Source: Dehalococcoidia bacterium
GTDB taxonomy: Bacteria > Chloroflexota > Dehalococcoidia > UBA2979
DNA length: 64,000 bases
Direction: 5' to 3'
Assembly: GCA_023228825.1 (NCBI GenBank)
Contig: JALOAL010000001.1
Span: forward strand, 248,001 to 312,000
Part shown: positions 1 through 7,719 of the stretch, one piece after another
How the letters are laid out: the number at the start of each line of letters is the position of its first letter
Numbering within the stretch: position 1 is the first letter of the stretch
Notes under the pieces: generated by a model
What the model saw: only the letters and a program-made list of their open reading frames with translations
Told to the model about the DNA's origin: nothing
Databases searched by the model: none
Position numbers and translations under genes: made by a program

Positions 1-1
1 C

Positions 2-562
2 GGCCTCGTGGCGATGTCCGCGCTCACGCTGTGGACGAACTACGGGCTGAACGTGGATCACCCGGACACGCCCATCGAGCCGTTCATGTACGCGCAGACC
101 ACGCACACCACGCGCCTGCTGGCGGATGCGGTGATCGAGGAAGTGGAGGCGGGCCGCGCGACGGGCGTCCTGATCGACAACCAGGCCAACCTGACGTGGC
201 CGTGGGCGTGGTACCTGCGTCACCAGCCGGTGCTCTACCAGGACGGCAAGGACATGGACGCGGGGACGCTGGAGGGCGCACCGGTGGTGATCGGCACGCC
301 GGGCATCCTCCGGGCGTTGCGCGCCTCGGACGGCTGGCGGCGGGTGGAGTACACGCACTACGAGTGGCCGCACGACTCCGGCTATCGAAACGTCACGTGG
401 GGGAGCCTGGGCCGCGGCATTGCCAATGCGTCGCTGGTGGACGACTGGTGGCAGTTCCTCCTGCAGCGCGACCCACGGTCGCCGCTGCTGTATCGCAACG
501 GAGAAGTGCTCTTCCCGCCCTCCGCAGAGGTGGATCCGCGCGGGTTCGAGCCGCCTCGATAG
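2..562 (+). CDS. C-terminal part of an Agl23-like (TIGR03663-type) membrane protein, truncated by the window edge
   Basis: The reading frame is open to the first base, so the N-terminus lies outside the window. The visible ~187 residues begin at the end of a hydrophobic stretch (LTLWTNYGLNVDHPDTP) and continue as a soluble, Trp/Tyr-rich tail that is probably extracytoplasmic. Such a tail after many membrane helices is seen in the GT39/Agl23-like 'flippase-associated' family of Haloarchaea and Chloroflexota. The next two genes (flippase-like LPG-synthase-type protein and FAD oxidoreductase) are the sort of neighbours I expect for that family. A role in lipid-linked glycan handling is inferred from context. 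The assignment is from recall and rests on the C-terminus only. Confidence 0.5.
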   Translation, partial: GLVAMSALTLWTNYGLNVDHPDTPIEPFMYAQTTHTTRLLADAVIEEVEAGRATGVLIDNQANLTWPWAWYLRHQPVLYQDGKDMDAGTLEGAPVVIGTPGILRALRASDGWRRVEYTHYEWPHDSGYRNVTWGSLGRGIANASLVDDWWQFLLQRDPRSPLLYRNGEVLFPPSAEVDPRGFEPPR

Positions 563-701
563 CCTCGAGGCGCCACGCAGCGAGGGCCGGCGGCGGGCGA
601 TCGGGCGGCGTCGGCGCGCTGGAGACGTTAGGAAACCTTCACGCACTCTCTATTTCGCCAGTCACCGGCACCCGGCACACTGATCTGACGACCAGAGGGA
701 T

Positions 702-1910
702 GTGACCACCAGCGGGATTCGATCACCAGAGGCGGGATCACCGGAGGCGGGATCACCAGAGGTTGGCAGCCGCCTGATCCGGCGTCTGCCCCGGAGGGAA
801 CAGAGGTCCGTGCGACCACTCCGCATCGTCATTGGCGTCGCCGTGAGCGCGATCTTCCTCGTGCTGTTGCTGGCGAAGGTCGACCGCGCCGAACTGCTGG
901 ACGCCCTGCGCCAGGTGTCGCCGGGATGGATCGCTGCGGCGGTGGCGCTGTTTGGCGCCGGCGTGTGGACGCGTGCCCAGCGGTGGCGCGCCATCCTGCG
1001 ACCCATCGCACCCGTCGGACAGGCCGAGGCCGCCTCGCTGATGACCATTGGCCTCGCCGCGAACAACGTGCTGCCGGCGCGCACGGGGGAGATCGTGCGC
1101 GCGGTGCTGCTGAAGCGGCGCTACGGCGTCTCCGGCTTCGCGGTGGTCGCCACGATCATCGTGGAGCGGATCCTGGACGGCCTGGTGCTGGCGATCTTCC
1201 TGGCGGCCACCATTGCGCTGGCGGGCGGGACGGACGTGCTCCGCCTCTTTGCCGCGCTGGTGGGCGGGGCGTTCCTGCTCCTGACGGCCGTGCTGGCGCT
1301 GTTCGCCATGCGCCCGGCCCTGGCGGACCGCATGGTGGCGTTCGGCGTGCGCTTCCTCCCCGGACGCATCCGCGCGAGGGCGCACGGCTGGGCCAGCCGC
1401 TTCCTCTCCGGCCTCGCCCCCATGAGCACGCCTCGGGCCTGGTTCACGGTCACGAGCCTGACCGTGGTCTCCTGGTCGTTCGAGGCGTTTTCCGCGTGGG
1501 CCGTGGGGCAGGCGTTCGGCCTGGGACTGGATCCGGGCATCTACTTCGGGGTGGCGGGAGCGGCGAACCTCTCCATGGCGGCGCCCAGCACCTCCGGCGG
1601 CATCGGTCCGTACGAGTACTTCGCGCGCGAGGTGGTGGGCCGCTTTGGCGTGGGTGCGGCGACGGGCACGGCCTTCGCGCTGGTGCTGCACGCCACGGTG
1701 CTGGTGCCGGTGGCGATCGTGGGGCTGCTGCTCGTGTGGCGGCAGGACCTCGGTATCCGCGCACTGGCCGAGACCGACATGGACGACATGGAGGCCGCCG
1801 CCGCCGGGGGGAGCGGTGCGCCGCCGGCGGGCCGCCCCGCGAGCGAAGGCACCGGCGGCACCGAAGGCGTCGAGGACCTCGAGACGGCCGGTACGTCGGG
1901 CGCCGGATGA
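702..1910 (+). CDS. Lysylphosphatidylglycerol synthase-type (UPF0104) flippase-like membrane protein
   Basis: Polytopic integral membrane protein (402 aa from GTG 702) with about 8 hydrophobic segments starting near residue 43. It carries two signatures of the LPG_synthase_TM/AglD-like family: ERILDGL after the first third and a Gly-Gly-Ile-Gly-Pro-Tyr-Glu motif near residue 305. The catalytic GNAT-like domain of true MprF is absent, so a transport/flippase or accessory role in lipid-linked glycan or aminolipid handling is more likely. The first ~35 residues are encoded by a 15-base tandem repeat (SPEAG units). The true start may therefore be the in-frame GTG at 810 (sequence V-R-P-L-R-I), just before the first helix. 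The hydrophilic Gly/Ala-rich C-terminal tail (~40 aa) is low complexity. Confidence 0.75.
   Translation: MTTSGIRSPEAGSPEAGSPEVGSRLIRRLPRREQRSVRPLRIVIGVAVSAIFLVLLLAKVDRAELLDALRQVSPGWIAAAVALFGAGVWTRAQRWRAILRPIAPVGQAEAASLMTIGLAANNVLPARTGEIVRAVLLKRRYGVSGFAVVATIIVERILDGLVLAIFLAATIALAGGTDVLRLFAALVGGAFLLLTAVLALFAMRPALADRMVAFGVRFLPGRIRARAHGWASRFLSGLAPMSTPRAWFTVTSLTVVSWSFEAFSAWAVGQAFGLGLDPGIYFGVAGAANLSMAAPSTSGGIGPYEYFAREVVGRFGVGAATGTAFALVLHATVLVPVAIVGLLLVWRQDLGIRALAETDMDDMEAAAAGGSGAPPAGRPASEGTGGTEGVEDLETAGTSGAG
721..765 (+). repeat. Three tandem copies of a 15-bp repeat
   Basis: GATCACCAGAGGCGG at 721-735, a one-base variant at 736-750 and a third, degenerate copy from 751. They lie at the proposed 5' end of the flippase-like gene. 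Translated in that frame they give SPEAG pentapeptides, so either the gene's N-terminus is repetitive or the real start is downstream at 810. Confidence 0.8.
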
Positions 1911-1933
1911 CTGGCGCCTGATGACTGGTGACG
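1906..1933 (+). repeat. 14-bp direct duplication spanning a stop codon
   Basis: GATGACTGG occurs at 1906-1914 and again at 1920-1928 (period 14). The first copy contains the TGA stop of the flippase-like gene. It is one of several short-period direct repeats at gene boundaries in this window. Confidence 0.6.
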
Positions 1934-2018
1934 GGTCGGGTACGGTGACGGGCAGGCGTGCCGCCTCGGATGGGGCCGGCGCTGCGAGCGTGTGGGGTCA
2001 CGAGACGAGGGTGGGTGC

Positions 2019-3374
2019 ATGAAGGTCATCGTGATCGGGGGCGGCGTGGCGGGCCTGGGCGCCGCGTACGAACTGGTGAAGCGCGGCCACGAGGTCGCCC
2101 TCTACGAGGCGAGCACGGAGTTCGGCGGCCAGGTGCGCACGTTCGAGATCGGCGGCGGCCGCATCGAGATCTTCTACCACCACCTCTTCCAGTCAGACGA
2201 CGAGGCGATTCGCATCATCCGCGAACTGGGCCTGGAGGATGACCTCACCTGGATCGACTCCAACGTGGGGCTGCATGGGGGCGGCAAGAACTACCCGTTC
2301 GTCGGCGCGCTGGACCTGCTGAAGTTCAGCCGCGTCTCCCTCCTCTCGCGCCTGCGCCTGGGCCTCACCGCCCTCTGGCTGCGACGCATCTCCGACTACC
2401 AGCGCTACGAGGGCACCCGCGCTGCCGAGTGGATCCGCGCCAAGGTGGGCAAGGAGGGCTATGACCGCGTGTGGGGCCCCCTGCTGCGCGCCAAGTTCTC
2501 GGAGCACGCGGAAGACGTCTCCATGGTCTGGTTCTGGGGCAAGATCTACCTGCGCTTCGCCTCGCGGCCCAAGACCGGCCTCCCGGTCATCGGCGGGCTG
2601 CTGGCGAAGGAGCAGTTGGGCTACCTGGAGGGCTCGTTTGGCCGCCTGATCGACGGCCTGGTGGACGCCTGCCGCGCGAAGGGCGCGCACATGGAGGCCG
2701 GCGCCCCCGTGCAGCGCGTCCTGATCGAGGACGGCCGCGCTGTGGGCGTGTGCCTGCCCGACGGCCGCGAAGACCGCGCGGACGTGGTGCTGGCCACCAC
2801 CCCCAGCGGCCTCTTCCAGAAGATCGTCCCGGACCTGCCGGAGATGGGCCCGGAGGGCGCCCAGTACGCCTCGATGCTGGGTGAGGTGCAGTACCAGTGG
2901 GCAACGGTGATGGTGCTCACGCTGGACCGGCCGCTGAGCGACATCTACTGGCTGACGATGACCGACGACGACGCCCCCTTCGTGGTGGCCGTGGAACAGA
3001 CCAACTTCCTGCCGCCCTCCACGTACGGGGGCAACCACGTGCTCTACCTCTCGGACTACATGAGCCCCGGCGACCCCATGGTGGACATGAGCGCGGACGA
3101 ACTGTTCGACCTCTACGAGCCGTGGATCAAGAAGATCAACCCCGACTTCGACCGCTCCTGGGTGCGCGACAAGTGGGTCTTCCGCGACCGCGCCGGCCAG
3201 CCCGTGGTGCGCATGGGCTACCACCAGATCATCCCGCCTCACCGGAGCCCCGTCCCCGGCCTCTACCTGGCAAACACGACGCAGATCTACCCGGAAGACC
3301 GAGGCCAGAACTACAGCCTGCGCATGGGCCGCCGCGTCGCCGACCTCGTCGAGAGCGACTTTGCTTTAGGGTAG
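2019..3374 (+). CDS. NAD(P)/FAD-dependent oxidoreductase (protoporphyrinogen oxidase/amine oxidase-like)
   Basis: Soluble flavoprotein of 451 aa. The N-terminus MKVIVIGGGVAGLGAAYEL is a classic dinucleotide-binding GxGxxG Rossmann motif, followed by an acidic residue ending the second strand (YEAS) and the FGGQ segment typical of the HemY/phytoene-desaturase/UDP-galactopyranose-mutase superfamily. The conserved C-terminal FAD-contact region is visible as GLYLANTTQIYPEDRGQNYS. ATG 2019 was chosen because the Rossmann strand starts immediately after it; the upstream in-frame extension to 1992 is not family-like. Homologues often sit beside glycosyltransferases and LPG-synthase-like flippases, as here, so oxidation of a lipid, sugar or isoprenoid intermediate is possible. 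The substrate cannot be read from the sequence. Confidence 0.8.
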   Translation: MKVIVIGGGVAGLGAAYELVKRGHEVALYEASTEFGGQVRTFEIGGGRIEIFYHHLFQSDDEAIRIIRELGLEDDLTWIDSNVGLHGGGKNYPFVGALDLLKFSRVSLLSRLRLGLTALWLRRISDYQRYEGTRAAEWIRAKVGKEGYDRVWGPLLRAKFSEHAEDVSMVWFWGKIYLRFASRPKTGLPVIGGLLAKEQLGYLEGSFGRLIDGLVDACRAKGAHMEAGAPVQRVLIEDGRAVGVCLPDGREDRADVVLATTPSGLFQKIVPDLPEMGPEGAQYASMLGEVQYQWATVMVLTLDRPLSDIYWLTMTDDDAPFVVAVEQTNFLPPSTYGGNHVLYLSDYMSPGDPMVDMSADELFDLYEPWIKKINPDFDRSWVRDKWVFRDRAGQPVVRMGYHQIIPPHRSPVPGLYLANTTQIYPEDRGQNYSLRMGRRVADLVESDFALG

Positions 3375-3456
3375 ATCCCTGCGCGGTGGCCCGATCTACT
3401 CAACCTCCTCCTGTTGCATCCTTGCGGGCCATTAGCGCGTGCTGGGCTCAAAATCA

Positions 3457-3492
3457 TCATCGAAACGATGAGATGACCCATCGTTTCGATGA
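3457..3492 (+). terminator. Perfect 14-bp inverted repeat hairpin
   Basis: Arms 3457-3470 (TCATCGAAACGATG) and 3479-3492 are exact reverse complements around an 8-base loop (AGATGACC). The element sits 82 bases past the FAD-oxidoreductase stop and 61 bases before the next start. There is no T-run, so it could be a U-less terminator, a protein-binding palindrome or an mRNA-stability element. The symmetry is certain; the function is inference. Confidence 0.55.
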
Positions 3493-3553
3493 CGACAAGT
3501 CTGGTGGCGGTGACGAAAATGTCACCGTGCATCGCGACATCGAGGAGGATCGC

Positions 3554-4165
3554 ATGAGACTGAAGGTTGAGCGGCGCTCTGTCGCTGCACTCGTTGGTGC
3601 AGCAATGTCCATCGTGATTGTACAGGGATTGATGTCCTCGTCTGTCTTCGGAAGTGGGCAATCCCCCTTCGCTGCGTACCTCGGAGTCCCCGACCACGAG
3701 TCCTACCGGGTGGTGCAATCCCACTACAAGAATTACGGAGGCGGCCCGACCGAGATACTCAAGGTTATCGATTATTACCGTGTGTCTGACGGTACGCCAG
3801 AGCGGACGGAGAGCATCTTCTACGAGAACGGAACCGCGATAGTCTCTAGCGCCACCGACTTCGCCTCTGGCTCCCCGGTCGCAACCACACACGACCTCCG
3901 TTCGGGGCGAACCCACACTACGACCGTGCTGCTACCAGCCGCGGGAATCACCGAGATAACACCGCTCGATGTGCTGGCAGCACGTGGTTTCTCAGAGATC
4001 GGCGAGTCCTCGTGGGCTGGCGAGACCACCCGGATCTTCGCCCTTGAGCAGGAATTGCCCGAGGGAAGCGGGCTCGATGCGGACGCAGAACGCGTCGAGG
4101 TGCACGTCCATGCCAAAAGCGAAGTGTTGTCCTGCCAAACTAGACAGTGCTTTCAATCAAGATAG
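3554..4165 (+). CDS. Exported protein of unknown function (lower-GC islet)
   Basis: 203 aa from ATG 3554, preceded by a strong GAGGAGG site at about 3542-3549. The N-terminus has basic residues (MRLKVERR) and then a hydrophobic stretch (VAALVGAAMSIVIVQGLM), consistent with a signal peptide or anchor. The rest is hydrophilic with no family I recognise; it reads like a beta-rich extracytoplasmic domain (SYRVVQSHYKNYGGG, TTVLLPAAGITEITPLD). Codon use is clearly less GC-biased than in neighbours (gattgtacagg, gattattaccg), suggesting recent acquisition. It overlaps the following gene by 19 bases, so the two are probably co-translated. Confidence 0.65.
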   Translation: MRLKVERRSVAALVGAAMSIVIVQGLMSSSVFGSGQSPFAAYLGVPDHESYRVVQSHYKNYGGGPTEILKVIDYYRVSDGTPERTESIFYENGTAIVSSATDFASGSPVATTHDLRSGRTHTTTVLLPAAGITEITPLDVLAARGFSEIGESSWAGETTRIFALEQELPEGSGLDADAERVEVHVHAKSEVLSCQTRQCFQSR

Positions 4166-4713
4166 ACTATCTTACAGTATTTACTTTTGCATTGGCGATA
4201 TTGCTGGTGTCTGTAAGCATCTCATGCGCAAGCGACCATGGGGCTCTCGTGGAGCGACGCGAAGGGGAGTGGGAGATCCACCTGGATTCCGATTGGGAGG
4301 AAATAAGACTCGATGATCCTCCTCCCGACGGGTTCACCGGACGATACAGGAGCGCATTTCAAGCGGCCTCAAGTGCTGACCGGGCGTCGGTCTCAGTCTT
4401 GGAGATCGGCGGTGCGCGAAGTCCCGCCGAGGAAGCGGAGGAGTACGCGAGGGCCATCGAGGGGTATGCGGGTTTTGAGCGGTACCGAGTGGTTGCTCGC
4501 ACCGGGCCGTTCGTGGACCGTCGCAGCGTCCGGGTGGAGGTACATGCCGAGCGGGGCGACGACGAGACATTGCTCGCGGCCTTCATCCGAGCGGAAGCGG
4601 AGGCGTCCCCGATGTGGCTAGTCTTGTGCCGCGCTACCGAGGTTGAATCGTCGCTTTCGCCCTGCCCTGCCGTTGTCTCTGCGTTCCAGGTCGAATCTGG
4701 GGACCAACAGTAG
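4147..4713 (+). CDS. Putative lipoprotein of unknown function (lower-GC islet)
   Basis: 188 aa from GTG 4147, overlapping the preceding gene by 19 bases. The N-terminus (FTFALAILLVSVSISCASD) is a hydrophobic signal ending in Ser-Ile-Ser-Cys, a borderline lipobox, so it is likely a lipoprotein or at least exported. The mature part is acidic and contains WEIHLDSDWEEIRLDDPP and a fold with YARAIEGYAGFERYRVV. No catalytic motif is evident. It shares the lower GC of its upstream partner, and the pair appears to form one small transcription unit downstream of the 3457-3492 hairpin. No function is proposed. Confidence 0.6.
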   Translation: MLSIKIDYLTVFTFALAILLVSVSISCASDHGALVERREGEWEIHLDSDWEEIRLDDPPPDGFTGRYRSAFQAASSADRASVSVLEIGGARSPAEEAEEYARAIEGYAGFERYRVVARTGPFVDRRSVRVEVHAERGDDETLLAAFIRAEAEASPMWLVLCRATEVESSLSPCPAVVSAFQVESGDQQ

Positions 4714-4846
4714 TCGTGCCGGGAGGGATGTCCGTCCTCACCTTTCCCCGAGCCGCCGCCGCTGGTAGATTGCAGGGGCGCGTGAAATCGTGCACGAGCA
4801 GCGCCACCGGGTATGCGACGCGCTCGTGCGGTGGAGAGGGTGCCCA

Positions 4847-5410
4847 ATGCCCCTGGAGACCGAGTCCAAGGCGCGCGTCCGCGCCCTGATCAGTGAGTTC
4901 CGGCCGGAGAACGGCGACCTGCTCGCCACCCTGCATAAGGTGCAGCACGAGTTCGGCTACCTCTCTCGCGAGGCGATGGAGGTCATCGGCGAACAACTCG
5001 ACCTCTTCCCGGCCCACGTCTACGGCGCCGCCTCGTTCTACGAGGAGTTCCGCTTCGAGCCGCCGGCCCACACCAACATCCGCTGGTGCTCCGGCCCCGC
5101 CTGCCGCCTGCGCAACAGCAACGGCATCCGCGACGCGATGCTCGCCACGCTCGGCCTGGACGAGATCCACGAGCAGACGGAGGACGGGCGCGTGGGCGTC
5201 ATCAACGGGCAGTGCAACGGCTGCTGCGAACTGGCCCCCATGGTCTGGCTGGAACAGCACGAGACCCACACAGTGCGCCCGGTGGGCAACCTCACCGCGG
5301 CGAGCGCCATCCGCATGGCCCGCGCCCTGCGCGACGGCACGGAGATCGAGGGCGCGCTGGACGCGGCCTTCGAACGCACGCCGTCCGGGTCGGGGGTGAG
5401 CAATGGCTGA
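4847..5410 (+). CDS. nuoE: NADH dehydrogenase-type 24 kDa subunit (NuoE/HoxE-like), [2Fe-2S] thioredoxin-like
   Basis: 187 aa. ATG 4847 gives MPLETESKARVRALI, the usual short helical N-terminus. Residues ~20-75 form the helical NuoE domain (LATLHKVQHEFGYLSREAMEVI). The thioredoxin-like domain carries the [2Fe-2S] ligands as CSGPAC (C-x4-C) and QCNGCC (C-x3-C). It transfers electrons between the flavin/Fe-S subunit and partner modules. The stop overlaps the start of the NuoF-like gene by 8 bases, so the two are co-translated. No other complex I, hydrogenase or formate dehydrogenase subunits are adjacent, so the pair looks like a stand-alone NADH diaphorase module. The ~25-aa C-terminal tail is longer than usual. 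Confidence 0.88.
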   Translation: MPLETESKARVRALISEFRPENGDLLATLHKVQHEFGYLSREAMEVIGEQLDLFPAHVYGAASFYEEFRFEPPAHTNIRWCSGPACRLRNSNGIRDAMLATLGLDEIHEQTEDGRVGVINGQCNGCCELAPMVWLEQHETHTVRPVGNLTAASAIRMARALRDGTEIEGALDAAFERTPSGSGVSNG

Positions 5411-7307
5411 GACCTTGAACGCGCTCGAACGTTACGAGGCGCTCCGGCTTGACGCGGACGCGGTCTACGAGGCGTGGCGGATGCCGGATCGCCCCCGCAT
5501 CGACATTGCGATGGACACCTCGTCGCTCGCCAATGGCGCGCAGGACACCGGGCGGGCGCTGGCCGGGCTGATCGCCTCCAGCAACGCCAACGTGGACCTG
5601 GGCCAGGTGCACGGCTACGGCATGCAGTGGCTCCACCCCACCGTGCAGGTCACCTTCCCGGACGGCGCCACGGTCCTCTACGGCCCCGTACGCGTGGAGG
5701 ACGCCCCGCGCCTCCTGGACGAGGCGAACGGCATCTGGGGCGCGGCCGCGGACCTGCGCATCGGCATGATCGCGGGCGAGCGGGACGACATTCCCTCCAT
5801 CCGCGACCACGAGTTCTTCAGCCTGGAACCGCGCGAGCGGCGGCTGACGCGCAACCTGGGCCTGATCGACCCGGACAACCTGCAGCACTACATCGCACGG
5901 GACGGCTACCGCGCCGCCGCGCGCATGATGGGCCGCCACCAGAGCGAGGAGGCGGTGCGCAACGTCCTGAACGAGGCCGGCCTCACCGGACGCGGCGGCG
6001 CGAACTTCCCCACCGGCGTGAAGTGGAATTTCCTCTTCGGCGCCCCCGGCGAGGTCCACTACCTGGTCTGCAACGCGGACGAGGGCGACCCCGGCGCGTG
6101 GGTGAACCGCGTGGTGATGGAGGGCGACCCGCACCTGTTGCTGGAGGGCATGCTGATCGGCGCCTTCGCGACCAAGTCCCGGGAAGGCTTCATCTACCTG
6201 CGGGACGAGTACCCGTTCTCCATCCAGCGCATGGAGCACGCCATCCGCGAGGCGGAGGCGGCCGGCCTGCTGGGCGACGACATCCTCGGCACGGGCGTGT
6301 CCTTCCACCTGCGCGTGATCCGCGGCGCCGGCTCCTACGTCTGCGGCGATGAGACCGGCCTGCTGTCGTCCATCTCGGACGACCGCGGCATGCCGCGGGT
6401 GAAGCCGCCGTTCCCGGCAGCGGTGGGCGCGCTCGGCAAGCCCTCGAACGTGAACAACGTGGAGTCCTACGCCAACGTGCCGCTGATCCTGATGCACAAC
6501 GCGGAGTGGTACCGCGAATTCGGCACGGAGCGGCAGAGCGGCACCAAGATCTTCTCCTTCTCCGGGGACATCCCGCGTGTGGGCTTCATGGAACTCGGCT
6601 TCGGCGCATCGCTCGCGCGCGTCCTGGACGTCTGCGGCGGCGTGCAGGGCGGGCAGTTGAAGGCCATCCAGCCCGGAGGCCCGCTGGGCTCGCTCGTGCC
6701 GGGGCACGTCATCGAGGACCTGGTCCTGGAACCCGCCTCGTTCGCGCCGTACGACGCCATCCTCGGGGGCGGCGGGATCGTCTTCTGCAACGACCAGACC
6801 AGCGTCATGGTGCTGGTGGAGATGTTCTCCGAGTTCGTGGAGGTGGAGTCCTGTGGCCGCTGCACCACCTGCCACGGCGGCAACCAGCGCAAGACCGAGA
6901 TCGTCCGCCGCATCATCGACGGCGACGGCCGCCGCGAGGATGAGCCCAACCTGCACTTCATCGACCGCACGATCCAGTTCTCCAACTGCGCCCACGGCCA
7001 GTTGAGCCCCAAGATCATGCGCAACATCCTGCAGCACTTCCACGACGACTACGAGCGCGCGGTGCTGGGCGTGGACCACACGCTGACGGCGAAAGGCCTA
7101 TACGAGGTCGTCGTCGCCAACCAGCGCGACCCGCAACTTCCCGCCGCCGTGGACATCTGCCCCACCGGCGCCATCCAGGGCGAGGAGGGCCGCCGCAAGG
7201 TGCTGGCCGACCTCTGCATCCGCTGCGGCGCCTGCCTGGAGGTGGCCCCCAACGCCATGGCCAAGCAGCCCAAGACCGCCCGCCCCGGCATCCTCGCGCT
7301 TACGTAG
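5403..7307 (+). CDS. nuoF: NADH-binding flavoprotein (long NuoF/HoxF/HydB-like) with degenerate accessory Fe-S domains
   Basis: 634 aa. The core has FMN/NAD motifs GRGGANFPTG (~residue 196), NADEGDPG (~223) and GAGSYVCGDETG (~313; most relatives have GEET). The N3-type [4Fe-4S] ligands are complete: Cys484, 487, 490 and 529 (CGRCTTC...NCAHGQ). Residues ~25-120 align by eye to the N-terminal thioredoxin-like [2Fe-2S] domain of long NuoF/HydB proteins (RPRIDIAMDTSSLANG, LGQVHGYGMQWLHP, FPDGATVLYG), but every ligand cysteine is missing. The C-terminal ferredoxin domain keeps only CPTGAI (Cys586) and CIRCGAC (Cys605/608/611), the set needed for one [4Fe-4S] cluster; the fourth position of the other cluster reads VAP. 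NADH oxidation coupled to an unknown partner is inferred. Confidence 0.85.
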   Translation: MAETLNALERYEALRLDADAVYEAWRMPDRPRIDIAMDTSSLANGAQDTGRALAGLIASSNANVDLGQVHGYGMQWLHPTVQVTFPDGATVLYGPVRVEDAPRLLDEANGIWGAAADLRIGMIAGERDDIPSIRDHEFFSLEPRERRLTRNLGLIDPDNLQHYIARDGYRAAARMMGRHQSEEAVRNVLNEAGLTGRGGANFPTGVKWNFLFGAPGEVHYLVCNADEGDPGAWVNRVVMEGDPHLLLEGMLIGAFATKSREGFIYLRDEYPFSIQRMEHAIREAEAAGLLGDDILGTGVSFHLRVIRGAGSYVCGDETGLLSSISDDRGMPRVKPPFPAAVGALGKPSNVNNVESYANVPLILMHNAEWYREFGTERQSGTKIFSFSGDIPRVGFMELGFGASLARVLDVCGGVQGGQLKAIQPGGPLGSLVPGHVIEDLVLEPASFAPYDAILGGGGIVFCNDQTSVMVLVEMFSEFVEVESCGRCTTCHGGNQRKTEIVRRIIDGDGRREDEPNLHFIDRTIQFSNCAHGQLSPKIMRNILQHFHDDYERAVLGVDHTLTAKGLYEVVVANQRDPQLPAAVDICPTGAIQGEEGRRKVLADLCIRCGACLEVAPNAMAKQPKTARPGILALT

Positions 7308-7359
7308 CGCGCGGGGAGGCGGTAGGATGGCAGGAGTACGGGATGCGAAGGAGCAGCCG

Positions 7360-7584
7360 ATGACCTCCCTCACCTCGATTACGCCGAGCCGTCTCTGGGG
7401 CGCGCTGCTGGTGGTGGCGGTGCTCGCCTTCGCCGCCTGCGCGACCGGCGCCGTGGACTGCGCCGTCGGCAAGCCGGTCGGACTCTCGGCGGCCCTCGGC
7501 GCCGCGCTCATCTCCCTGTTCGACACGCCCCGTGCCCCCGAGCCGGTGGAGGCCACGAGCCGGGACGAGCGCGGCGAGGGGTAG
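7360..7584 (+). CDS. Small exported or membrane-anchored protein, unknown
   Basis: 74 aa. ATG 7360 is preceded by AAGGAG at 7348-7353 with good spacing, so it is preferred to the in-frame ATG at 7327. There is one hydrophobic segment, LWGALLVVAVLAFAACATGAV, ending in Ala-Ala-Cys, which could be a weak lipobox, then a second moderately hydrophobic stretch (SAALGAALISLF) and a charged tail. No family is recognised. It lies in the 400-base space between nuoF and mutS. Confidence 0.5.
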   Translation: MTSLTSITPSRLWGALLVVAVLAFAACATGAVDCAVGKPVGLSAALGAALISLFDTPRAPEPVEATSRDERGEG

Positions 7585-7700
7585 CCCCCAGCCGCGCAGC
7601 CCCACGGCTTCGACATAACGTGCCGCCCGCGCCTTGAGGGCGAGGGTGGGGCGCTCCTACACTCGCAGGGCCGGCATTGCAACGTCCCGCGACTCCCCGC

Positions 7701-7719
7701 GAGAGGGCGATCCGCCCTG
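7701..7719 (+). promoter_or_regulatory. Ribosome binding site and probable CTG start codon of mutS
   Basis: GAGAGGG (7701-7707) lies 9 bases before CTG 7717, which opens the frame as (M)-A-T-P-A-R-Q-Q, matching the usual MutS N-terminus. Between the in-frame stop at 7582-7584 and Met25 (7789) I find no in-frame ATG, GTG or TTG. Starting at 7789 would delete the first strand of the mismatch-binding domain. Confidence 0.65.

Noticed and set aside
5292..7079. Long open frame on the minus strand opposite nuoF (and similar ones opposite mutS at 7921-10122 and cheA at 37223-38770).
   Set aside because: They mirror GC-rich codon bias of the real genes, encode His/Arg/Ala-rich nonsense and have no motifs or ribosome sites.
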